Shown piece by piece: positions 10,122-21,700 of a stretch of DNA of 28,099 bases (positions are counted from its first letter, which is position 1; each line of letters opens with the position of its first letter). The stretch comes from Phoronis australis. Taxonomy: Eukaryota > Phoronida > Phoronidae. The notes under the pieces were generated by a model, which was given only the letters and a program-made list of their open reading frames with translations, did not search any database and was not told the origin of the DNA. The position numbers and the translations under genes were made by a program. The DNA lies in contig NMRA01001230.1 in NCBI GenBank assembly GCA_002633005.1, positions 1,692 through 29,790 on the forward strand. Direction: 5' to 3'.

Positions 10122-13100
10122 GTAAATTTTAGCGCAAATCTGGTAAGCTTTTATTTTTTTTAATCGCCTTTTCAGTTTCCCTGTGCAGAGAAAACCTTTC
10201 AAAAAGTAGAATAAATACGACCAGAGTGACGATTCCCCGATCACTCACTGCCGATACTGAAAATTGCTTTTGACTTCAAGCGTATTGGGGAGACTTTTCC
10301 TGCTTACCGGTAGTGCGAATTGCAAATAACGGGCGAATGTCTGAAAGGCGACTTGGCTTATTCGTGTTAGGAATCAGTGCTATGTCAAGCAATAAGTGCT
10401 TGATTACTAAGATTAGACCCCGGGATTCGTACTTCATGCCCAAATTTCTGTTGGTTTCAAAACAGTGCTTAAAAATTGTTATTGCTTCTTACAGTTGCCA
10501 ACCCGTCAGGACTGGTGTTGAATTAGTTGCTCTCGGACTAGCAACTGTGGGACTGAGCTGGCCACTGAACATTCTTGTTATCGCTGACTCACTGTTCTGC
10601 TTGGGCTGTGTAAGTATGTACTTGTGGGAAAGTACGTGGACTAACTCTGTAGACTGGTAAAGCCGGTGTTTGCATTTTGCGAGTTGCTCACATGCACCGT
10701 CACATTTCCGTTTTGACGAATATTTATTGAGTTTCGTTTCAATGAAAAAGAATAAAATTCTTTTATGAGTGACTTAATGTGCCTAATTGACCAAAATGCT
10801 TTCAAAAAGATTAAAATTCCCGTTTAAGTCCTTTAAACTATCAATTTTGTTCGAGCTAAACAGTTCCTCCACCGCACCCTGTCATCACTTTGGAGCGAAT
10901 GTAGTTTTCTGAATGGCAAATAAACATGTCTTAACGTAGTGTACGAATCGGACAAAAATGTCCTTTGATGACAAAACGCGTCTACATAGAATATATTTAC
11001 ATAAGCAGCCAAACTATCCGCACACTTTTATTCTGGCCTCAAACATTTCTACCTCTGAGAACAGACAGAGAGCTACGAGCTGAGCTGTCTGCCTCAAGTG
11101 AACTACAGCTGTATAGCTCAACTATAGCTCGCTCACCCGTACACAGCGAGGAAAATATTCACGGGCCCGTCAACTGCGTTCGTAGTAAGCTGCGTGAATC
11201 TAGCACCGTGACAGTATTACCATGTGCAAGCGAGATAGGCTGCGTCGGTAGACCGCCTATTGAAGTATTGGACATATCAACGAATTCCCACTGCACCACA
11301 AAACAGATCTTCCTACATGATCACTGGGCGCTTACAGGAATTGATTTTCAAGTCCTCCCGATGCAAATACAACTCTAAACTGTTTCCCGACCGAAACGAC
11401 GGAGAGAGCTGCTTGGGTCAACTTGCGCTTGCTGTACTTGTGAGGATACGTGAGTAGGCTGGTGCCAGATTGTTGATAGGCTCGTTATCGATCTGCAGAT
11501 AAAACTGACGCAGTATTATGGAATTCACAGACGTCTCTTGTTTTTTCCAGTCAATTGCCATAGCTGGACTTATAAATTTCGTTGGAGTGGCCCCCCTTCT
11601 CAACATCAAAGGACTTGTAGCGATCTTGAGCCCTCCGCTAATGATGGTGATCTTTAGCCCTGTGGTTGGTTACTCTTTGCTCCTGCTTGGGGCATTTGTT
11701 GCTGTGGCGTAAGTAGAGAAAAAGCGTTAATAGCTGACTCGCGGAGGGAAAATCTAACCAAAATCACGTGCTCTCATTGAAAACATACGGCGATATCTCG
11801 CCGAATCTCGTGAGGTCTTGCTTATCTATATCGAGGTTTTACTTGTCGAACTGGACTCAGTGTTTGCCTATGGAGCAGAATTTGTTGACCGGTTTAGTTT
11901 TTTTGCTCAAAACCTTTGATGACCACTAACGGCTCTGTCAGTTCAATAATCATTTGATGTTAAATACGATGTTGTGGTTATTGACATCTGCTAAGAAGGT
12001 AGAACCGGGTTTAACATTCCGTAACTGTTGTAGGGCTCGCAATATCACTTTATGAAAACTCACTGGGTTAAAACACTCCAAGAGAAGAATTGTTTAGTGC
12101 GTATCTGTTGTCCCATTTGTCAATTGTCTTTAAGGTGTCTAATTATTTACAGAAAAACTCATGCCAGGCACTTCTCGAACTTCTACAACTTTACGGACGA
12201 GTGAGTTTATTTGTTTCCACTTCTATTTGTTGTTACTGCTTTGAAAACGCAGCAAAGAAATTGAAAGACGTGCAGGCATAGATCCGTAGATGCAACTCGC
12301 CAGTGAACCAACAGTAATCACTTGCTTTGTTTGTAATGCGGGATGATACCTTGCGTTTTCACAATTGTATCTCGTCTACGGAACGGACCCTTAGGTTTTG
12401 TTTCCGTGCATGAAGAAGAAACTAAATTAGACAGAAGAAACTTGAAAGTACAAGATGTTGGAGCGATCCGTCATTTCTAAAAAAAACGATAGTTTTAGTG
12501 CATCCATTCACGTAGTTTGTGGATGCGCACTTTGTTACACGTAGCTGATAGTTTTTTGATATCGTCACGTTCTGCTAACTAATTTTAAGATGTTTGATGT
12601 ACATTGAAATACCTGTAGACCTATATGACGTCACTCTCAGACAATTGTGTGAATCGAACAGTGTCTTGCTAATATTGTGGCCTGGATGAAGGAAAAAGGC
12701 TGATGCTGAATATAGAAAAATTCACGTTTTCCTGTTAAGAACACGTATGGCCATAGCTTCAACTTGGTTCCACAGGTCTCGACAAAGCAGCATCTGAGAA
12801 TGAGTCTTGGGACCTGTTTCATGAAAAGTGACGTCAGACTTTAAAGTCCTTCAGTCAATAATTTCGGAAAAATAATTAAATCTCCAGCTTGAGCAAAAGT
12901 GCAAAATCTCAGTGAGCAGCTGTTAGTTTTTGTGATAATTTCCGTTATTTGTTTCTAGACTGTGATGCGCTCGTAATTAATTCGCTAAGCCTTTATTCAC
13001 TAATTACTAAGTTGACGTGCAAGATGAGAAGTTGATTTCCAGAAGTGCCCAGCTTTCTCATACAGACATTCGGGACTCCCGGGTGTGTTGCAATCCTCTG

Positions 13101-16100
13101 CTGTCTTCCAGAACTAGTTTAATACTCATGCTTACTTTTGATTGATTTTAAGCGTAAAATTAAAACTAAATTGTTTTCGGAAAGCTCGTAACGTTCTCAG
13201 TCTAGGTCAGGGGCTTAGCTGTACATTGCTCGCTTTCCTTCAATGACCAAGTCCGCTTGGAAAATCCGATAACATGATTATTACTGCTCGCTTATGCAGA
13301 GTTTGGAGGTTAACTATTACCAGAACAATTTGCTTGCTGGACGTTATACCTGAGCACTTATTGCAAGTAAATTTCCTGAAGGTCTGATATGGTTCAACAA
13401 CCAGCGAGGTAAAGGGTTACTGACAATGCAGATGTTGCGGAAATAGAAGCAAAGGTGCACCACTTTTGCTCTTGCTTCATGTACCGATTGCGTCACTTCT
13501 ACTGAATATAGTTATACTGACTTATAGCTATTAATGTAAAACCACAAGTTGCACGTGGCTTATAAGTTGCGTGTACTAATTACACCTCCCTCACCGTGAT
13601 CACCCGAAGACAGTGCATTGCCGTACCCTTTGTGTTTCCAATGCCTCAAACCGAATTTGGTGGAAATATTTGCAGGCGCCCTACATTCTAACAAAGATTT
13701 ACGCTCTTACTCAACTTGGGCTCGTCTTTGTGAATTAGGCTTCACTTGAAGCTTGATGCTGTCGCCACAATTCCTTTGATGTCCTAAAAGACCGCGCGGG
13801 GTAAACCACCTCGCCTAGCCTAGTCTTGGTGTAGCAAGCTCTATAACGCTGTTCTCATGCCATCTCTACAAATTTATTTGTATTCCAACAGACATATAAT
13901 TGTGTTATGTTGCTTACAGTCCAAAACTCCAGATATGTCTCGGAATGTCAGGAGTTGTACTGTTCACCGCGGTCCCTGGCTTACTGTTCCCATGGAATCA
14001 TGCATTGTTGATTTTGATACACGTAAGTGTTGTTTTAGCGAACTCATCAAAATTTACGTTACTTCCCATATTGTTCGCACTCTGACACATTACCAACGTC
14101 ATGCGGAACATCTTGGGAATTTCCGTGAAGTTTGAGCCTACAGAAGTGTGTTACGAATGTACCTACAGACTGGACCTCAAATTCAGCGCGATGATGCAGA
14201 CGTGTGATCATGAACTAAAGAGGGTCTATAATTCTACTGTGATCACGAAGCTTGCAATATCATACAATAAATTATATGATACATGAACACAATGAGGATT
14301 TTCTACATTCCTTATTTTTTCCAAAGTCCCGGAACTTTTGCTCTGAATACATGTGCTCATATGCCCTGTTGCATGAAACATTCTCAGTGGTTTTATTTTC
14401 ATTTATGTTGTGTTTTTTGGATTTGATACACACTGGACCGTATGAACTTAATATTGAATTATCAAATTATTGAAAATAAATTGGTATCTTCTCATGCAAC
14501 GCCACTAATTAAATGACTAAGTCTCTAATTGTTTTCATTGATCATATTTTAATTATATTATAACAAAATGTCAACAGTCAAAGAGGATATCATAATAAGG
14601 ATACAATGACAGAAAAAGTTAATTACATCTATCGGTAAAGAACGACACGAATACGCAAATGATTTATGGAACTTAGTCGAGTCCCTCTTTAGGATCATGC
14701 AACTGGGCAATGGAGTTTCTTAGGTATTTTGATTATCAAAACCTGCCGCGCAGCAGGCCTAGATTTTTCAAAACGCATTTTATGACATGATAAGTTGATC
14801 TCTTTTCAGATGTTACTTGTAGCTGGATTTGCTGTGGTTGCTTTTGACCTAAACCAGTTCGAATCATCCCTTAATGAAACAGAGAAAGGGTTTCAATTAA
14901 CTCAATTTGGTATTCTTGCTGTTCTATTTGGATTTCCAAGAATTGGAATGTGTTTTGAAGTCTTAGGGATATCCTTTTTGACGGGGTAAGTGTAAATTTT
15001 TGAAATATTAATGTTGCTCCATTTGCTTTTTAAATCTTCTAAAGTTGCTGGACTCGAGTTTGGCAATTGAGAAAGCTAAAATTTAAATTAAGCCACATTT
15101 TTGTGTCTTGCATCGAAGTGAATCGCTGTCTTTGATTCAGTTGCCAAAATTTCTAAAGCCAGAAAAGTTAATCGGGGTCCCCGGAAATTTTTGAAACATA
15201 ACCAACTAAAAGGTCATGACCTCAACTTTACCTTAAAGCGCATGATGATTTGATAGCAGAATGAAAGGTAGGATTGTCGCTACCGGAGATACTGGGCGTG
15301 AAAACGAGCAGCGATCTTTGCCTATGTTTTGTTAAATCGGTCATGTGGAACTGGGCGTGAAAACAAACACTAATCTTTCCAACCTCTTATTGAATGGTTA
15401 AGTTCACAAATTAAAACAATGAGGTATTAATGTTTAATATCGATCGCCGTAATCCGACAGGAACAAGTTCATTTTCTTTCTCGTGTGACCATTCTGGGAA
15501 ATGTAGGTCACGTTACTCTTTTTACGAGACATATTCATTAGCTGTAGTCGTACGAAAAACCGACTTCTTTCAAAATATATTTTGTTGATAAGAAATAGAA
15601 GTGTTAATTGAAAAAATTCGAAGCTTTGTATACACTCGTAAAATCGTGTCTAGTTTCAATTCAAAACAATTTAAAACCTGTCAAAAGGGTACAAAACGGG
15701 TATTCAGTGCTCAGTTCGTGATGCCTACAAAAAGCTGCACCTGTATAGAGGGCAGAGGTTTTTACGGGCAGAAACTAATGCCAGTGAGTGTAGTACGTAA
15801 CGGCTGAAGCATAAATCGCCTTCTTATAGAAGCTAGACGTTGAGCTTCATAATAGTACGTGGTATGTAGAAAGCCTGACTGTATCAAAAAATTCCCCGTA
15901 TGTGCACATATGCGACGTATGTCATGTACATGTAGGCCCAACTCATGGTAGTTTAAAGCATACTCGAGGGAAGGCTGAGCTCCAATGGCTGGTATGGCTC
16001 CCACTGAGGTGATGTCATGGTATATCAATGAAATTTGCGAACTCTAAATCTGGCTAGTTTTATTGAGCTAAATGGTATGTTTCCATTTCATGATTGTGTT

Positions 16101-17176
16101 AGCTTGCCGTAAGAACCAAGCGAGAAATGCAAAATCAGGCAGCACCACGAAAAGCAAGTGTTTTACTCGGGAGCTTGTAAGCGTTTCTCAGCCGAAGTGA
16201 TGGCACTGAAGTGATGGGTCGCGGTGACGTTGGGATGTTGCATTGTGGGATAAAATTCACCACTTCCGTTTCATAAATGAAGATTTAGTATACATTCTTG
16301 AGGTATAGAAAATCACACAAAACAGGAAACCTGAATTAAGCATTGGACATCAAGTCTGTCATTAAAAACAATAAAATGTAATTGATTTTATAATTGATTA
16401 TAAACATCCCTAAACCATGTTTGACATTCTCCCCGCCCCAGAAAAAGGTGAAAACCAAAAATTACAGGGCGCTAACTACAATCCAACTATTTTGGGTCCA
16501 CAAGACGCAGCCGTGATCTTGTTACATGCTGCTAAAATTCTGAAGCAATTTCAACTTCGCTCAAAGAACATAAGTACTGGTCGCGTCTTCACATGCACTG
16601 GACGTGTAGTTTCTTGTATTGTGAGGGAAGATCGTTATGTATAATTTCAAACCACCGCCACCTACGCAGTGGTATATTAAATTTATCTGTTGTAACGAAA
16701 TAATGCAGATGACTGTAACGGTGCTTTGGCCTAACGAAGTACTTTTGCTAATTTTGCTCCTTTTCAGTACCTTTCCTCAGGTTGTCAGGTCTGTCAAAGA
16801 TTTCTGCAGTAATACGTGGCGGTAAGTTAAACTAACATCATTTTGTTTGCCTTCATACATAAATATGATAATCTTCATTTTCGTAGTACCCAATCCAATT
16901 TCATGTTTTGGTCAATAAATCACTGAGCTATTAAGCCATAAAACAGGATGTATGTCTTGGGGGGGGGGTGGCGCCTGTAATATGTTTCATCGTGAACGCC
17001 TTTTAAATTGTTCTTGTAGGCTGTACTCTAGAGTAACACGTTCTGACGCGGATATGCCACGCTTCCCAGACATGTTAAAGGATGTCCTTGCAACCCCAGT
17101 GCATCTTACGTGGTCGATCACCGACTCTCTAATGGATGGAGCACAACATCCTGCTATCCTGGAAGACATCGATTAA
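9886..17176 (+). CDS. Multi-pass membrane protein of unknown family (spliced gene)
   Basis: Six exons join in phase: 10495-10609, 11551-11708, 13920-14022, 14810-14985, 16768-16821 and 17020-17176, giving 253 residues ending at TAA 17174-17176. A possible first exon, 9886-10121, would make 332 residues. All internal introns have GTAAGT or GTAAGTx donors and pyrimidine-rich CAG/TAG acceptors. The product is strongly hydrophobic across exons 1-4, with about six or seven membrane spans (for example LVALGLATVGLSW, AIAGLINFVGVAPLL, GYSLLLLGAFVAVA, LLVAGFAVVAF, FGILAVLFGF). A loop in the fourth exon has an N-glycosylation sequon (NET). The tail (exons 5-6) is charged, hydrophilic and ends ILEDID, so it is probably cytosolic. 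I do not recognise the family. It lies tail-to-tail with the metallothionein gene. Confidence 0.7.
10495..10609 (+). CDS. Membrane-protein gene, exon with first hydrophobic segment
   Basis: Acceptor TTCTTACAG ends at 10494; donor GTAAGT begins at 10610. Entered with two bases carried over, it exits in phase 0. It encodes CQPVRTGVELVALGLATVGL and on to FCLGC, one or two hydrophobic spans. The frame is also open upstream of the acceptor to 10313, so an intronless 5' extension is possible. Confidence 0.65.
11551..11708 (+). CDS. Membrane-protein gene, exon with two or three hydrophobic spans
   Basis: Acceptor TTTTTTCCAG ends at 11550; donor GTAAGT begins at 11709. Enters in phase 0 and leaves two bases. 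It encodes SIAIAGLINFVGVAPLLNIK, a short loop rich in Pro, then GYSLLLLGAFVAVA. Confidence 0.75.
11764..11852 (-). repeat. Diverged solo arm of the fold-back MITE
   Basis: CTCTCATTGAAAACATACGG followed by CGATATCTCG and AATCTCGTGAGGTCTTGCTT is a diverged copy of the right arm of the MITE at 25496-25788. It lies in an intron of the membrane-protein gene. I could not find the matching second arm. Confidence 0.7.
11853..13919. other. Intron of the membrane-protein gene
   Basis: Most of the 2.2-kb intron between exons 11551-11708 and 13920-14022. Apart from the MITE arm at its start I see nothing in it that I can support. Confidence 0.5.
13920..14022 (+). CDS. Membrane-protein gene, fourth-from-last exon
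   Basis: Acceptor TTGCTTACAG ends at 13919; donor GTAAGT begins at 14023. One base completes the Ala codon split by the previous intron, and the exon exits in phase 0. It encodes PKLQICLGMSGVVLFTAVPG and FPWNHALLILIH, a hydrophobic span and the start of the next. Confidence 0.75.
14810..14985 (+). CDS. Membrane-protein gene, exon with glycosylated-type loop
   Basis: Acceptor TCTTTTCAG ends at 14809; donor GTAAGT begins at 14986. It encodes MLLVAGFAVVAFDLNQFESS, then a polar loop with NET (potential N-glycosylation) and ETEKGFQ, then GILAVLFGFPRIGMCFEVLG. This places the loop plausibly on the luminal or outer side. Confidence 0.8.
15291..15364. repeat. Short diverged tandem duplication
   Basis: ACTGGGCGTGAAAAC occurs at 15291-15305 and 15350-15364, followed in both cases by a similar stretch ending AATCTTTCC or GATCTTTGC. 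It is an imperfect duplication with 59-bp offset in an intron. Confidence 0.6.
16768..16821 (+). CDS. Membrane-protein gene, short 54-bp exon
   Basis: Acceptor CTCCTTTTCAG ends at 16767; donor GTAAGT begins at 16822. It encodes TFPQVVRSVKDFCSNTW, a polar stretch after the last hydrophobic span. Phases on both sides fit the neighbours. Confidence 0.65.
17020..17176 (+). CDS. Membrane-protein gene, terminal exon
   Basis: Acceptor TTCTTGTAG ends at 17019. The frame runs 52 codons to TAA at 17174-17176 and encodes a hydrophilic tail beginning LYSRVTRSDADMPRFPDMLK and ending QHPAILEDID. The acidic end and Arg-rich start suggest a cytosolic tail. Confidence 0.75.
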
Positions 17177-17458
17177 TACTGGTGGAAATTGTTCGTCGCT
17201 GAAGCGGACTGGGCTTCTGTAGGCACAACTAGTTTTGCTTGGTTAAGTGCTGTCAAATATCACTTGAAAGCTTGACCATTTGTCAGTTTAAGGCCCTGTC
17301 ACAACGAACTTGCTCATAGAACCTGCTAACAAGTCGGAATGTTTTGACCAAATGGGAACGCGAGGATGAACCTAAAATGGACAACAAAAGTGCAGAATAT
17401 TTAGTTTCCGTCCAGTTGAAGCAAGGTAACTGTTGCCTTGCCTTGGCTTGTTCAGTGC

Positions 17459-17464
17459 AATAAA
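17459..17464 (+). terminator. Polyadenylation signal AATAAA of the membrane-protein gene
   Basis: First canonical AATAAA after the stop codon, about 285 bases downstream. Inferred from sequence only. Confidence 0.5.
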
Positions 17465-18420
17465 TGGAGTGAGTTGGAAGCGTTCCAGCGTGGGATCCAC
17501 CGGACTCTTGAACTTCCAAATTTGGTGCATAGGGTTCTGAAGACCAAATATTTCTGTATGTTGTATTTTTATGCTTTTACAGATGAAGTCTTTTTTAGCT
17601 TTATCGAACTCATTATGAACATTTGCTTTTATAAACTTGCGGCCGCTTGTACTGTTTTCACACTCATTGACAAAGTTGGACGCACTTTGATTCAACCTCG
17701 GGTATCCTCGAGCCTTGAACTTGCCTTCAGATGTGGACGTTGCCTGCGCACTTGCCAATTTTGGTCATACCGTCAATCATTCTACAATTTGAAAGTCACA
17801 TGACTTGCCGTGTGACTGAAGTACACTAAACAGATAAAGTTCATCTCCTTAGGGGACCAGAAGTGCTTTGGAGGAGACGAACGTTCAAAGGAAACTTGGG
17901 AGTGCCTTACATTTGTACATGTACGTAGAGACAATGCGTGAAGCGTTTGAAATCCAGTCATTGTGTTTACGCAAAGGATTTTCCAAGTACATTTTGTAAA
18001 TTTGAATTAGTGTGGTTACTTTTGGAAAGTATAACCATGGATTAAATAGAAATTAATCTATGGCATAACGTTATCAATGCATGCACTTTGTTGTGTGGAA
18101 TATAATTGTGCGTTTTATTACACAGACAAGGAAGTTTTCTTGAGATTCCGATGGATTTTAGAGTTTATATACAGTACTTTACTTTTGCATAGTTGTCAAA
18201 GTCTTCGTGTGCTTAGCTAAATAAATTTACGTTTGAAGGCAACTGAAACTGATTTTTCCCAGAAATCTCAGAAGACAACTCTCGTAACTACAAAACTTTC
18301 CATCGGGCCATATTAAAATATGGTACCTGTTTCACAAACTTTAGAAGTGGAGGTCTTAACTTCAAGTTATACAGACACTGAACTGTTTACATACAAGTAC
18401 GTGGCCACGTCACAATAAAA
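17465..18420. other. Convergent intergenic region
   Basis: Lies between the 3' ends of the membrane-protein gene (+) and the metallothionein gene (-). Frames of 121-128 codons on both strands at 17372-17803 overlap one another, lack motifs and are taken as chance. One dispersed-repeat copy (17785-17870) is listed separately. Confidence 0.5.
17785..17870 (-). repeat. Dispersed repeat with M-box-like palindrome, right copy
   Basis: TTGAAAGTCACATGACTTGCC at 17789-17809 is the exact reverse complement of 9845-9865. Similarity continues more weakly to about 17870. With the left copy it brackets the whole membrane-protein gene in inverted orientation. Confidence 0.7.
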
Positions 18421-18448
18421 CTTAAGCGTTCTTCAAAGCATACTCAAT

Positions 18449-18454
18449 TTTATT
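18449..18454 (-). terminator. Polyadenylation signal AATAAA of the metallothionein gene
   Basis: AATAAA on the minus strand, about 200 bases after the stop codon. A GT-rich stretch follows, consistent with a cleavage site near 18430. Confidence 0.6.
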
Positions 18455-18651
18455 ATCACCAAATGAACAGCATATAAAAGCAGTTAGGTATAATTACACA
18501 TCAACAGTATTCAATAAATAAGAAGACTATGTATTCTGGAATCAAACCAACGGAATATGACGAGGGAACAGCAGATAATTCTGAATCGAGTAAGGAAACC
18601 ATCAGGCCCAACATATCAACTCATTCTGGCATCTAGGATCACCTAGGTCAT

Positions 18652-18791
18652 TTAACGAAATTTTGCGAACACCGAAGTTGAGAAGGCGACTCCCATGTTC
18701 CCCAGCTCCATCAAACGGCAGAGGCAACCATCCTTACACTGGCAATCAGTGCCTTTCTTGCAACCTACTCCACACTTGCACTCGTCGCCTG
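18652..18791 (-). CDS. MT: Metallothionein exon 5 (C-terminal domain and tail)
   Basis: Begins after a tandem acceptor GCAGCAG (exon start 18791 or 18788) and ends at TAA 18654-18652. It encodes GDECKCGVGCKKGTDCQCKD then GCLC, seven cysteines, followed by about 22 residues without cysteine (RLMELGNMG...). Family members usually end within a few residues of the last Cys, so the tail is odd. No better splice donor was found to avoid it. Confidence 0.8.
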
Positions 18792-21700
18792 CTGCAAATT
18801 TTTTAAAATGCATTCATTAAAACCCTAACAATACCAAAATGAAAATATAATTCCGCTGTGATTATGTTTCACGAAAACCAAAAGCATGATCAAGAAAATA
18901 AATTAGCACAATTCAATTTTACCATTTACCAAATTATCATAGTTCCTGTGTGAAGGTATTAATTTTATGTCTTTGCTTACTTTCGCACGTATGTCAAGTT
19001 GGCATTAAATCCGGGCTTTCTGTCAAAAGCAGTTTTTGATTTTCAAGGTCCTCTTGCAGTTATGAAACTAGTCTCAAATTGTTTTGCAATGGTATTGGAG
19101 CTTATTTCAGGACATCCAAACAACTCTAGTGACAACTCGTCTAAATAAGAATCCTTAAGTCTTCGTACAGGCCATACGTGTATGTTGATCAAATCGCGTG
19201 AACTACTGTCAAGTCCGAAAAGACATATTTCCTTACCGGGGTCCGAATCCTGGACTTGCTGCTATTTGTGCTGACGCATTGATTGAAGACATCATTACAT
19301 ATTTGTCAGTTCGTTATTTCTTTTTATAAAATTCCAGTTTAGTTACGCCGTGACATGAAATTTTATAAGCTTGGCCTCAAGTTGTAACAAATCGTTAGTT
19401 CTTAACGACTCCAGAGATCGCATCAAAACCGAGCAAGGGACAATTTAAGACCACTTTTGTTGCGAAAAAACAATATTAGAAATTGCGACGGAAAGCACGC
19501 GCAAAATGTCATTTTAATTTTTACGTGAAGAATAACAATAGTGCCGCGTTAGTTTAATGTTTGTGTATGGAGTGTTTACAAAATCCGTTAAATCCGAAAA
19601 TGAGAATTTTCGAAGTATTGAACGAAATTCTCTTTGCCCGATCCACACACACACACACACACAAGGACTTTTAAACCTCTTGTTCTTGTAGCAGACCAAA
19701 ATCATTTAAACAAGTAATGTGTATGTGACTCAAACCTTTATCAGCAACTCACCTGCGCAGTTGCATTTCGATATACACGAGCAGGCGTCGGGGCACTTGC
19801 AGGCGGTCTTGAAGTCGCAACCGAAACCACACTGGCAGCTGCCACCTGTTGACAAAAACTAAAATATCACATACACAGTCAACACTGGCCATACTGTGAA
19901 TAGGGACAAGTTCTAACTAGAGAACATTGGTTATCAGGAAAAGTAAAAGAAGCCGTCTTTATCAGGAACAGTAAGCCCACCGTGAACCGAAACGAAGGTC
20001 TACAGCTAGTCCGTGGTCATGACCCCATTCAACAAAGCGCGGATAATCCATAAGTTGAAAGAACTTCAGATGAGGATGGAATGTCCGAGTCATCAACAAC
20101 AAACAAGTTCCTAGTAGGTGAATTTTTACCTTAAACATCGTCCCAAACTATGGAAAACCTATTTTATCAGATTTTGTTTTTGCGCCAGATCATCTGTCTA
20201 TGCTTTCAAAACCGATGTCATCCTCTTTTTCACCCTCCGTCAGAATCGTTGACAGAATCTTCAAAATGTCTTAATAAATTCTACGGTATTCACCCAAAAC
20301 TAATACTGCTAGAACAAGAGCAACGCGGAGCGTTGAAATGCGCCCACGAATGCATTGCAAAAGGTCTGCTTTTAGGGTTATTTATTTGTGTCATAAAAAT
20401 GGCCACATACAATCCATCCAAAAACAGGAACATGCCATATTTCATAAAAATCCGTCAAGGAACATCAGAGAAACAAAGGAAAACAGAATAAAATGAAATT
20501 GCCACTAGTGGGCACAGTGTCCGTTGGATCCGCCTGAAAGTCGTCGTCGTCTGTTGTTAGCTTCATATACATGTAAATACACTTACTAAATTTAGTAAAG
20601 ATCCTGCAGTGGGTTTAAGAGATACAACTGTGGGCGCAAAACAAAACTACCACTAGGAGGCACCACAGTAGTCAGTCACCATCATCAAAGGTCGTCTTCA
20701 CACTGAGAACATATCTGCCAATTTTCAAATGATTTGGTTGATACAGGGGTGGACACCAAAAACAAGATTTGAAAACAGCAAAAATGGCCACTGGGTGGTG
20801 CAAAATACCTAGATTCCATCCAAAAACAGAAAGATAGCGTCATCACACCAATAAATGCCTTTATTTAAAATTTTATGAAAATCTGTTGAGGATCTTTGAA
20901 GATGCAGAGTTAAACGTAAAAAACTAAAAAATTGCCACTAGGGGGCAAAGCAGTAGCCAGATCTATCCGAAAGTCGTCGTCATCCGTAGTCAACATCGTA
21001 TAAATACATTTGTTAAATTAAGTAAAGATCTTGCGAACGGTTTAGGAGATACAGCCATAGGCGCAACAAAAACGAAACTGCCACTAGGAGGCAACACAGT
21101 AGTCTAAATCGTCCGAAAATCAAGTCAACCGTCCTCTTTATAGTAAGCACATACATGACAATTTTCACAATCATCCTTTGAACGGTTTGGTTGATAGAGG
21201 GGAAAACATTAAAAATGGTCACTAGGTGGCGCAAACTATATCGAATCCATTTGAAAACAGGAGGATAACGTCACCTCACTAATAGGTGCCTACATATTAA
21301 ATTTCATGAAAATCCGTTCAGGACTTTTGAAGATACAAAGGTAAACGTAAAAAAAATTGTCACTAGGGGGAACACCTGTAGTCGGACCTGTCCAAAAGTC
21401 GTCGTCGTCCGTTATTAACATCATATAAATATACTTACTAAATTTCGTAAAGATCCTGCGAACGGTTTAGGAGATACAGCCATAGGCGCAAAAAAAATGT
21501 CACTAGGAGGCGTCACAGTAGTCGAAATCGTCGGAAAATCATCGTGTCAGCCGTCCTCTTTAGAGTAAGCACATACAATGGGGCTATTCGGAGAATTCTC
21601 CTCGCGGTGTCGCTGCTGTACTAGTGGTGATTGAATTGCGCATGCGTGGCTGTCTGCATGTAAACAAATGGTAAAAGATGGAATTTTTATCAAAATACGT

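Noticed and set aside
15762-16028. 88-codon minus-strand frame
   Set aside because: Antisense within an intron of the membrane-protein gene, no motif, no splice context.
17372-17803. Overlapping frames of 121-128 codons on both strands
   Set aside because: They overlap antisense, carry no motif or splice support, and lie in the 3' flank of the membrane-protein gene.
20150-20491. 113-codon plus-strand frame
   Set aside because: Its 3' half is repeat-array sequence and it has no recognisable domain; it lies within metallothionein intron 3.
20385-21579. CRISPR-like array
   Set aside because: The units are about 430 bp, imperfect and eukaryotic; no short identical repeats with unique spacers.
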